DNA from: CAZNNH01 sp964574335
Lineage (GTDB): Bacteria > Acidobacteriota > Vicinamibacteria > Fen-336
Assembly (NCBI GenBank): GCA_964574335.1
Contig: CAZNNH010000185.1
Span: forward strand, 1 to 12,387
Direction of reading: 5' to 3'
Length of the DNA: 12,387 nucleotides
The stretch's first letter is position 1, and each line of letters opens with the position of its first letter. Of the stretch, positions 1 through 5,937 are shown one piece after another. The notes under the pieces are model-generated. The model was not told the origin of the DNA, ran no database searches, and saw nothing but the letters and a program-made list of their open reading frames with translations. The translations under genes and the position numbers were made by a program.

Positions 1-1
1 G

Positions 2-463
2 GGCGAGAGCTGGTTCGACCACGAGTGGGGCACCAGCTCCCTCGGCGCGTCGGCGGTGGGCTGGGACTGGTTCAGCCTCCAGCTCAGCGATCAGCGCGAG
101 CTGATGGTGTTCCAGATCCGCCGGATAGACGGGGGCCTGGAGCTGGCCTCGAGCGGCACCCTGGTGGAGCCCGACGGCTCGGTCCGGAGGCTCCGCTTGA
201 GCGACGTGGACCTGGCGGCAACGTCGCGCTGGACCAGCCCGGAGACCGGGGCCCAGTACCCGGCCCGCTGGTACCTGGCTGTGCCGTCGGCCGAGATCGA
301 CCTCCAGATCGAGCCCTGGCTAGAGGCGCAGGAGCTCCACTGCTCCTTCACCTACTGGGAAGGGGCGGTGAGGGTGACGGGGTCGAGCCAGGGCCAGCCG
401 GTCGAAGGCAACGGCTACGTGGAGCTGACCGGCTATGCCCAGAGCATGCAGGGGGTGTTCTAG
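2..463 (+). CDS. AttH/CrtC-type lipocalin-like protein, 3' part only
   Basis: The reading frame is open from the window edge to TAG at 461-463, so the N-terminal part of the gene lies outside the window (about 153 residues are seen; the family usually has about 350 or more). The visible part starts with GESWFDHEWG and later has YWEGAVRVTGSSQGQPVEG followed by GYVELTGY, which are hallmark segments of the AttH/hydroxyneurosporene synthase (CrtC-like, lipocalin-like beta-barrel) family. Members are usually exported or lipoproteins and often sit next to AttEFG/LolCDE-like ABC transporter genes; carotenoid 1,2-hydratase (CrtC) is the only branch with a well-known reaction. No carotenoid genes are visible, so an AttH-like envelope role is more likely than carotenoid hydration, but this is inference. 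GTG at 56 is internal and not the real start, because the family motifs continue upstream of it in frame. Confidence 0.8.
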   Translation, partial: GESWFDHEWGTSSLGASAVGWDWFSLQLSDQRELMVFQIRRIDGGLELASSGTLVEPDGSVRRLRLSDVDLAATSRWTSPETGAQYPARWYLAVPSAEIDLQIEPWLEAQELHCSFTYWEGAVRVTGSSQGQPVEGNGYVELTGYAQSMQGVF

Positions 464-506
464 GAAGCGAGTACCATAGCCTGGCCGGGCCTCGCTTCGG
501 CCCGGC
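464..506 (+). terminator. Hairpin after the AttH-like gene, possible terminator
   Basis: Bases 484-491 (GCCGGGCC) pair perfectly with 499-506 (GGCCCGGC) around a 7-base loop, 21 bases after the stop codon of the AttH-like gene. There is no T-run after it, so it is not a classical intrinsic terminator. A second, mutually exclusive pairing exists: GAAGCGAG at 464-471 is the exact reverse complement of CTCGCTTC at 491-498. Given the high GC content, part of this may be chance. Confidence 0.3.
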
Positions 507-514
507 AGGACCCA

Positions 515-658
515 GGCGCCCCCGTCCACCCGGAGGTTCCTGAGGCGGATCCCGGAATCCCGATCCATGGCGTCCAGCACGTCCCGGGTCTGGTAGGCCA
601 GGGATTCCAGGGTGGCCTTCACGATGTGCTCCCTGCCGATGTCCCGGGTGAGTCCGAA
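515..658 (-). pseudogene. glpK: Glycerol kinase (GlpK) fragment, broken at both ends
   Basis: Read on the minus strand from 658 to 515, the frame gives FGLTRDIGREHIVKATLES, then LAYQTRDVLDAMDRDSGIR, then LRNLRVDGGA. This is the characteristic segment of glycerol kinase (ATP + glycerol to glycerol-3-phosphate; E. coli has RATLESIAYQTRDVLEAM and LRVDGGA here). After GGA a kinase should continue with a VANNFLMQFQ-like stretch and about 75-90 more residues. Instead the similarity stops at about 515 in all minus-strand frames and the sequence runs into the AttH gene tail. On the other side the fragment meets the N gap at 659-668, and just beyond that lies the ribosome binding site of the next gene on the other strand, so the 5' two-thirds of the kinase cannot continue there. 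It is either a remnant or an assembly artefact. The 48 codons themselves are clean, without stops or frameshifts. Confidence 0.75.
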
Positions 659-668
659 NNNNNNNNNN
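659..668. other. Assembly gap (10 N)
   Basis: Ten undetermined bases mark a scaffold join. The true distance between the two sides is unknown, so neighbour relations across this point (AttH-like gene and glpK fragment against the propeller gene) should not be trusted. The promoter of the propeller gene, if close to it, is lost in this gap. Confidence 0.98.
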
Positions 669-687
669 TCGGCCCGAGGGAGGTCCC

Positions 688-3600
688 ATGACCCGCCGCC
701 ACCCAGGCCCGCCGCTGGTGAGGCTCGTGCCCGTCCTGCTTCCCCTGCTTCTCGCGTCGCTCGCCCAGGCCAGCGAGGCCAGGAAGGGCCCCGACCCCTT
801 CGAAGCGCTGGCCTTCCGCTCGATAGGGCCGGCGGCCGGGGGACGGGCCGCCCGGGTGACGGGGGTCCCCGGTGACCCCCGCGTTCTCTACGTGGCGACG
901 GCTTCCGGCGGGGTGTGGAAGTCCCACGACGGCGGCATCCGTTGGGAGCCGATCTTCGACGACCAGCCGATCTCGTCGATCGGCTCGATCGCGGTGGCGC
1001 CCTCCGACCCGAACGTCATCTACGTCGGCTCAGGCGAGGCCAACATCCGCGGCAACGTGGCCGCCGGCAACGGCATCTACAAGTCCACCGACGCCGGCAA
1101 GACCTGGTCCCACGTCTTCCGGCAGGAGGGCCAGATCGGGACCGTGATCGTCCACCCGAAAGACCCGGACGTGGCCTTCGCCGCCGTCCTGGGCCACGCC
1201 TTCGGGCCGAATCCCGAGCGAGGCGTCTACCGGACCCGTGACGGCGGCAAGACCTGGCAGCGCGTGCTGGAGCGGGACCCCGACACCGGCGCTTCCGACG
1301 TCTGCTTCGATCCGGGCAACCCGACGGTGCTGTTCGCGGGCCTCTGGCAGGCGCGGCGCCGGCCCTGGGAGCTGACCAGCGGGGGGCCCGGGAGCGGGCT
1401 GTTCCGGTCGGGGGACGGCGGCGACACCTGGAAGGAGCTGGGCGAGAAGGAGGGGCTGCCCAAGAAGCCCTGGGGGAAGGTCGGCGTGGCGGTGGCCGCT
1501 GCCGATGGCCGTCGCGTGTACGCGCTCATCGAGGCCGAGGAAGGCGGGCTTTTCGCCTCGACCGACGGCGGCCAGAGCTTCGAGCTGCGAAGCGCGCATC
1601 ACGCGCTGCGCCAGCGCGCCTGGTACTACACCACCCTGACCATCGACCCGACCGACCCGGACGTGGTCTGGTTCCCTCAGGTGCCGATGCTGAAGTCGAT
1701 CGACGGCGGGAAGACGATCACGAACGTCAAGGGGATCTCCCACGCCGACCACCACGACCTGTGGATCGACCCCCTCGATCCGAAGCGGATGATCGGGGCC
1801 AACGACGGCGGGGTGGACGTCACCATCGACGGGGGCGAGAGCTGGTATGCGGCGCCGCTGCCCATCGGGCAGTTCTACCACGTGGCCGTCGACGACAGCC
1901 GCCCGTACCGAGTGCTCGGCGCCATGCAGGACCTCGGCACCGCCTCGGGCCCGAGCGACAGCCTGAGCAGCGCCGGCATCCGGCTTGCCGACTGGCGCTA
2001 CGTGGGCGGCGGCGAGGCGGGCCACGTGGTGGCGGTGCCCGGCCGGCCCGACGTCGTCTTCGCGGGCGAGTACATGGGCTACATCTCCCGCTACGACGGC
2101 AAGACCCGCCAGGCCCGCCACGTCGGCATCTACCCGGAGGACACCTCCGGCCATGGGGCCGAGGACCTGAAGTACCGTTTCCAGTGGACGGCCCCGATCC
2201 TGGCCTCGCGTCACCAGCCGGGCGTCGTCTACCACGCCGCCAACGTCGTGTTCCGCAGCGCGGACGGAGGGCAGAGCTGGACAGCCGTCAGCCCGGACCT
2301 GACCCGCAACGACGAGTCGAAGCAGAAGTGGTCGGGCGGACCCATCACCGGCGACAACACCGGCGTCGAGGTCTACGGCACCATTTTCGCGCTGGCCGAG
2401 TCGCCGCTGCAGCCGGGGCCGCTCTGGGCCGGCTCGGACGACGGCCTCGTCCACCTGACCCGGGACGGCGGGGCCACCTGGACCGACGTGACCGGGAACG
2501 TGCCGGGGCTGCCGGAGTGGGGGACGGTCAGCCTGATCGAGCCCTCGCCCTTCGACGCTGCCACCGCCTACCTGGTGGTCGACGCGCACCGTCTCGACGA
2601 CATGCACCCGTACCTGTGGGTGACCACCGACTACGGCCGCTCCTGGAAGAGCCTGGCCCAGGGCCTTCCCCAGGACGTCTACCTGCACGCGGTGCGCGAG
2701 GACCCGAAGCGCCGAGGCCTGCTCTACCTCGGCACCGAGCGGGGCGTGTCCTGCTCGACCGACGCCGGCGGCACCTGGGGCCCGCTGTTTCTGAAGCTGC
2801 CGACGGTGGCCGTCCACGACCTGGTGGTGGCCGGCGACGACCTGGTGCTGGGGACCCACGGCCGCTCGATCTGGATCCTCGACGACCTGACCGCGATCCG
2901 GGAGATGTCGCCCGAGATCCAGAAGAAGGCCGTCCACCTGTTCTCGACCCGCGATGCCACGCGGTGGCGCCGTCATCCCGAGTACGAGGAGGAGGGGACC
3001 CTCCCGAACCCGCCCCAGGGCGCGATCCTCCACTACTACCTGAAGGAGGCGGCCGAGCAGGAGATCCGCCTGGAGATCCGCGATCCGCAGGGGCGGCTGG
3101 TCCGGACCCTCAGCAGCACCCCCAAGCCTGCCGAGGTGCCGCCCGGGGATCCCGACGGCTGGGGGGCCGAGCCGCCCAAGCCCGAGCTCAGCAAGGACAA
3201 GGGCGTCCAACGCGCGGTCTGGGACCTCAGCTACGAAGGCGCGACGAAGATCAAGAAGGCCAAGCTCGACTGGGGCGATCCGAAGCAAGGGCCGATGGTG
3301 GTCCCGGGCGAGTACACGCTCACGCTCGAGGCGGCCGGTGAGACGGTGACCGGCACGGTCAGGGTGCTGCCGGATCCACGTGTCGAGCTGGGAGCTGCGG
3401 AGCTCCAGGAACAGGTCGAGCAGAGCCTCGAGATCCGGGACGCCATCTCGCGGCTTTCCGCTGCTGTGGACAGGGTCCGGTCGATCCGGAGCCAGCTCCA
3501 GGAGCGGATCGTGCTGTGGGAGCGCTACCCTTCGGCTGAGGGCCTGGTCGAGCCCGCCCGGAAGATCGTCGCTCGCTGCGACGCCCTGGAGGCGAAGCTC

Positions 3601-3873
3601 CACAACCCCGAGGCGGAGGTCGCCTACGACATCCTGGCCCAGAAGGGCGGGGCCCAGCTCTACTCGAGGATGTCCGCCCTGTACGTCTTCACCCTCGAAG
3701 GAGACGGGCGGCCCACCCAGGGACAGCGTGAGACCTTTGGAGAGCAGTCGCGGGAGCTGGCCGGGTTGCTTTCCGATCTCGAGCGCCTGGAGACGCAGGA
3801 CCTGGCGGAGCTGAACCGGGCGGCGGCGGCGCTGCCGGCGGTCCTGTTGCCCGAGCCCGAGCCGACGTCGTAG
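688..3873 (+). CDS. Secreted multi-repeat Asp-box (BNR/sortilin-like) beta-propeller protein
   Basis: This is a protein of 1061 residues. The start ATG at 688 has the purine-rich GGGAGG at 678-683, four bases away. The N-terminus has arginines (RR at 3-4), a hydrophobic core at 10-25 and AQA at 26-28, a good signal peptidase site, so it is probably exported. Eleven Asp-box motifs of the form S/T-x-D-x-G-x-T/S-W/F begin at about residues 78, 132, 182, 240, 290, 336, 378, 523, 590, 645 and 689 (for example KSTDAGKTW and RSADGGQSW), which indicates one or two large beta-propellers like the VPS10/sortilin and 'BNR glycosyl hydrolase-like' families. About residues 780-895 (YYLKEAAEQEIRLEI to VPGEYTLTLEA) look like a FlgD-type Ig-like domain, followed by a charged helical tail at 900-1050. 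Such proteins are often named glycosyl hydrolases, but Asp boxes are structural and I see no sialidase catalytic set. Substrate and function are unknown. The gene is followed 26 bases later by a small exported-protein gene. Confidence 0.85.
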   Translation: MTRRHPGPPLVRLVPVLLPLLLASLAQASEARKGPDPFEALAFRSIGPAAGGRAARVTGVPGDPRVLYVATASGGVWKSHDGGIRWEPIFDDQPISSIGSIAVAPSDPNVIYVGSGEANIRGNVAAGNGIYKSTDAGKTWSHVFRQEGQIGTVIVHPKDPDVAFAAVLGHAFGPNPERGVYRTRDGGKTWQRVLERDPDTGASDVCFDPGNPTVLFAGLWQARRRPWELTSGGPGSGLFRSGDGGDTWKELGEKEGLPKKPWGKVGVAVAAADGRRVYALIEAEEGGLFASTDGGQSFELRSAHHALRQRAWYYTTLTIDPTDPDVVWFPQVPMLKSIDGGKTITNVKGISHADHHDLWIDPLDPKRMIGANDGGVDVTIDGGESWYAAPLPIGQFYHVAVDDSRPYRVLGAMQDLGTASGPSDSLSSAGIRLADWRYVGGGEAGHVVAVPGRPDVVFAGEYMGYISRYDGKTRQARHVGIYPEDTSGHGAEDLKYRFQWTAPILASRHQPGVVYHAANVVFRSADGGQSWTAVSPDLTRNDESKQKWSGGPITGDNTGVEVYGTIFALAESPLQPGPLWAGSDDGLVHLTRDGGATWTDVTGNVPGLPEWGTVSLIEPSPFDAATAYLVVDAHRLDDMHPYLWVTTDYGRSWKSLAQGLPQDVYLHAVREDPKRRGLLYLGTERGVSCSTDAGGTWGPLFLKLPTVAVHDLVVAGDDLVLGTHGRSIWILDDLTAIREMSPEIQKKAVHLFSTRDATRWRRHPEYEEEGTLPNPPQGAILHYYLKEAAEQEIRLEIRDPQGRLVRTLSSTPKPAEVPPGDPDGWGAEPPKPELSKDKGVQRAVWDLSYEGATKIKKAKLDWGDPKQGPMVVPGEYTLTLEAAGETVTGTVRVLPDPRVELGAAELQEQVEQSLEIRDAISRLSAAVDRVRSIRSQLQERIVLWERYPSAEGLVEPARKIVARCDALEAKLHNPEAEVAYDILAQKGGAQLYSRMSALYVFTLEGDGRPTQGQRETFGEQSRELAGLLSDLERLETQDLAELNRAAAALPAVLLPEPEPTS

Positions 3874-3899
3874 GGCTGGCCGAGGCGCAGGAGGTAGGG

Positions 3900-4394
3900 T
3901 TGCTTCAAGCTACAGCCTACGCCGGCTTCCTGAGCTGGGTGGGGCTTGTCCTGTGCACGTCGGCGGAGCCGACCGGTTTCGCCTCGGGTCTACCCCCCGA
4001 GATCCCCGACTTCTCGAGGTGGGAGAGAAGCACCGGCTTCGCCGAGCTGACCGCTCCCCACCGGACCGTCGAATACGAGCTCTTTGTAGGTCCGAGGCGG
4101 ACCGGCCTGTACGAGGTGGTGCGGTATCGGATCACCATCTGCGACCCGGCGGAGCGTTCGCGCTGGCGGATCTCGGCCAACGAGAAGCTTCAATGGGACG
4201 TCGACGGAGGTGGCTTGCGACGGTACGAGTGCACGTCGGACGCGTCGGCCCGCGCCTCTCCCTGCCGATGGACGGAGCTGGCGGCCGGCACGCCGGAGTT
4301 CGGCTTCGAGACGGCCGCGGTGCTCTCCGTCTACGGGTTGCACTCCCATCTGCTCCACCAGCGGGATGCCGGGAGCCGCCAAGAAGATCGCTGA
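3900..4394 (+). CDS. Small probably exported protein of unknown function, TTG start
   Basis: I do not recognise this family. The 164-residue frame starts at TTG 3900, chosen because GGAGG at 3890-3894 lies five bases upstream; there is no in-frame ATG nearby. The codons have the same strong G/C third-position preference as the neighbours, which supports a real gene. The first 22 residues are hydrophobic and end in TSA before EP, which looks like a signal peptide, although the usual N-terminal lysine or arginine is missing. C19 does not sit in a good lipobox (LVLC). Three further cysteines (in TICDPA, YECTSD and SPCRW) could form a disulphide in an exported protein. The gene lies 26 bases after the propeller gene, so the two may share a transcript. 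It ends only 3 bases from the stop of the converging glycogen synthase gene. Confidence 0.6.
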   Translation: MLQATAYAGFLSWVGLVLCTSAEPTGFASGLPPEIPDFSRWERSTGFAELTAPHRTVEYELFVGPRRTGLYEVVRYRITICDPAERSRWRISANEKLQWDVDGGGLRRYECTSDASARASPCRWTELAAGTPEFGFETAAVLSVYGLHSHLLHQRDAGSRQEDR

Positions 4395-4397
4395 GGC

Positions 4398-5618
4398 TCA
4401 GCTCGCGTTGCGGGCGGCGGCCACACCGCGGTACAGCGCCTCGACCCGGGCCGCCACCGCGCTCCAGGCGTAGTGGTCCTCGACGCGGCGCCGGCCTGCC
4501 TCGCCCATCCGCTCACGGAGATCCGGGTCGGCCATCAGGCGGTTGACCGCGGCGGCCAGGTCGGCAGCGAACCGATCCGGGTCCTTCGGCTCCGAGGATC
4601 CGTCCGCTCGCCGGTCGAACGGGACCAGCAGCCCGGTCTCTTCGTGGACCACCACCTCCTTGATGCCACCCACCGCCGAGGCCACCACCGGCGTCCGGCA
4701 GGCCATCGCCTCGAGGTTGATGATCCCGAACGGCTCGTAGACCGAGGGGCAACAGAAGACGGCGGCGTGGCTGTAGAGCTGGATCGCGGCCTGGCGTGGC
4801 ACCATCTCCTCGAGCCAGTGGACGTGCCCGCGCTGCCTCTCCAGCTCCCGCACCCGGCTCTCCATCTCGCGGGCGATCTCGGGGGTGTCCGGGGCGCCCG
4901 CGCACAGCACCACCGCGATCCCGGGCTCGAGATGCTCGATCGCGCGCAGCAGGTGAATGATCCCCTTCTGACGGGTGACCCGACCCACGAAGAGGACATA
5001 CGGCCGGTCCTCCGGGATCCCGTAGCGGGCGAGCTGGTCGGTGGCCGGAAGGAACCGGTACTCGTCGACGTCGATGCCGTTCGGGATGATGCTGATCCGG
5101 TCCGCCTCCACTCGGAAGTGGTCGAGGACGTCCTGGCGGGTCTCCTGGGAGACGGCCACGATCGCGTCGGCCATCTCCAGGGCGGTGCGCTCCACCCAGC
5201 TCGAAAGGTCGTAGCCGCGGCCGAGCTGCTCGCGCTTCCAGGGGCGCAGTGGCTCCAGCGAGTGGATGGTGACCACCAGCGGGGTGCCATGGAGCAGCCG
5301 GTGGAGGATCCCCGGGAAGTGGGTGTACCAGGTGTGGCAGTGCACGACGTCCGCGTGGGCTGGCTCGACCGCGAAGGACAAGCCACGCTGGAGCGTGGCC
5401 AGGGTCGAGCGAAGCTCCTCCGGCGCTCCCGCCAGCAGCTCGGCGACCGGCGCGTAGCCGCGAACCGTCAGCGGTCCGCTGATGGCGCTCTGCTCCCCGA
5501 AGCAGCGCACCTCGACCTCGAAACGTCGGGCCAGCTCGCGTACCAGGTACTCGACGTGCACGCCGGCCCCGCCGTAGACGTTGGGCGGGTACTCGTTGGT
5601 GAGGATGAGGGCCTTCAT
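4398..5618 (-). CDS. glgM: Glycogen synthase, actinobacterial type (GlgM/GlgA-like alpha-maltose-1-phosphate synthase)
   Basis: A GT-B glycosyltransferase of 406 residues. It starts with MKALILTNEYPPNVYGGAG (glycine-rich N-terminal loop at 16-19) and has PNGID at 179-183, the nucleotide-sugar binding VGRVTRQKG at 211-219 with R213 and K218, and the retaining-GT E-x7-E pair E295/E303 within YEPFGIINLEAMACRTPVV. These match the short 'Corynebacterium-type' glycogen synthase family; the mycobacterial member (about 387 residues) makes maltose-1-phosphate from ADP-glucose and glucose-1-phosphate for the GlgE pathway, whereas classical GlgA is longer (about 480) and elongates glycogen. Which product this one makes cannot be read from sequence alone. 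Start: ATG 5618 fits the family, but a GGAGGGG box lies 12 bases upstream of it and only 6 upstream of an in-frame GTG at 5624, so the true start may be GTG 5624 (two more residues). No other glycogen genes are in the window. Confidence 0.85.
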   Translation of the reverse strand: MKALILTNEYPPNVYGGAGVHVEYLVRELARRFEVEVRCFGEQSAISGPLTVRGYAPVAELLAGAPEELRSTLATLQRGLSFAVEPAHADVVHCHTWYTHFPGILHRLLHGTPLVVTIHSLEPLRPWKREQLGRGYDLSSWVERTALEMADAIVAVSQETRQDVLDHFRVEADRISIIPNGIDVDEYRFLPATDQLARYGIPEDRPYVLFVGRVTRQKGIIHLLRAIEHLEPGIAVVLCAGAPDTPEIAREMESRVRELERQRGHVHWLEEMVPRQAAIQLYSHAAVFCCPSVYEPFGIINLEAMACRTPVVASAVGGIKEVVVHEETGLLVPFDRRADGSSEPKDPDRFAADLAAAVNRLMADPDLRERMGEAGRRRVEDHYAWSAVAARVEALYRGVAAARNAS

Positions 5619-5645
5619 GCGCACATGGTACCCCTCCACTCCAGG

Positions 5646-5675
5646 TTGACACCGTGCCAGGGCCTTGGGTAGCTT
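5646..5675 (+). promoter_or_regulatory. Sigma-70-like promoter for the HTH frame, leaderless layout
   Basis: A perfect -35 box TTGACA lies at 5646-5651 and a plausible -10 box TAGCTT (three of six consensus bases, including both the TA and the final T) at 5670-5675, with an 18-base spacer. The usual +1, seven bases after the -10, would be A5682, the first base of the ATC codon where the HTH protein is expected to begin. This suggests a leaderless transcript. The same spacing and box sequence recur before gcvT. Confidence 0.5.
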
Positions 5676-5681
5676 CTTGCC

Positions 5682-5873
5682 ATCACACCCGAGGAGCTCA
5701 AGGCGATACGGGAGAAGCTGGGCCTCAGGCGGCGTGAGCTGGCCCGCAAGCTGGGTGTGTCCCGGAGCACGGTGTGGCGCTGGGAAGCCGGCGTCCATCC
5801 GATCGAACCGGTCTCGGAGCGGCTGGTGCTGATCCTGGCCGCCTCGGCGCCGCCCCCGGCCCCGGAAGGCTGA
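5682..5873 (+). CDS. Small helix-turn-helix protein with ATC in place of ATG start (functional or decayed)
   Basis: This is a 63-codon frame ending at TGA 5871-5873. The translation begins ITPEELKAIREKLGL and continues RRRELARKLGVSRSTVWRWEAG. This is a typical Cro/C1 (XRE)-like helix-turn-helix, with LARKLGVS as helix 2 and STVWRWEAG as the recognition helix, followed by a short hydrophobic helix (VSERLVLILAAS) and a Pro/Ala-rich tail. It should bind DNA, probably as a dimer. Upstream in the frame there are only CTT CTT GCC and then TAG at 5670-5672, and no ATG, GTG or TTG precedes the HTH. The homologous start would be MTPEEL, so the ATC at 5682 is most simply a mutated ATG, a sequencing error or a rare non-AUG start. 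It is divergent from the glycogen synthase gene and could act on the shared intergenic region, but nothing shows this directly. Confidence 0.6.
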   Translation: MTPEELKAIREKLGLRRRELARKLGVSRSTVWRWEAGVHPIEPVSERLVLILAASAPPPAPEG

Positions 5874-5910
5874 GCGGCATGTCGGGCTTGCCGCAGGTAT
5901 CTGGCTCCGA

Positions 5911-5936
5911 AAAGTCAAAAGTCTAGACCTGACCCC
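5911..5936. repeat. Possible dispersed-repeat end (AAAAGTC...GACCTGACCCCC)
   Basis: The A/T-richer string AAAAGTCAAAAGTCTAGACC followed by TGACCCCC stands out from the surrounding GC-rich DNA and ends directly at the ATG of the LarA-like gene. It contains a direct repeat (AAAAGTC twice) and the palindrome TCTAGA. From memory, strings of the type GGGGTCAGGTC...GACTTTTGAC are common as dispersed repeats near IS200/REP-type transposases in many environmental genomes; there is no transposase here, so this would be a solitary copy. The assignment rests on recollection and needs a genome search. Confidence 0.35.
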
Positions 5937-5937
5937 C

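Noticed and set aside
1030..3603. Very long minus-strand open frame (857 codons) opposite the propeller gene
   Set aside because: It is a composition shadow of a GC-rich gene: the translation is Arg/Gly/Val/Asp/His-rich without recognisable domains, while the plus strand has clear Asp boxes and a signal peptide.
688..3873. Sialidase or other glycoside hydrolase activity for the Asp-box protein
   Set aside because: Asp boxes are structural turns; I could not see the arginine triad and catalytic residues of sialidases, so a specific enzyme name is not justified.
3900..4010. Lipoprotein signal in the small exported protein (C19)
   Set aside because: The residue before the cysteine is leucine (LVLC), and Gly, Ala or Ser is expected there; a signal peptidase I site after TSA is more likely.
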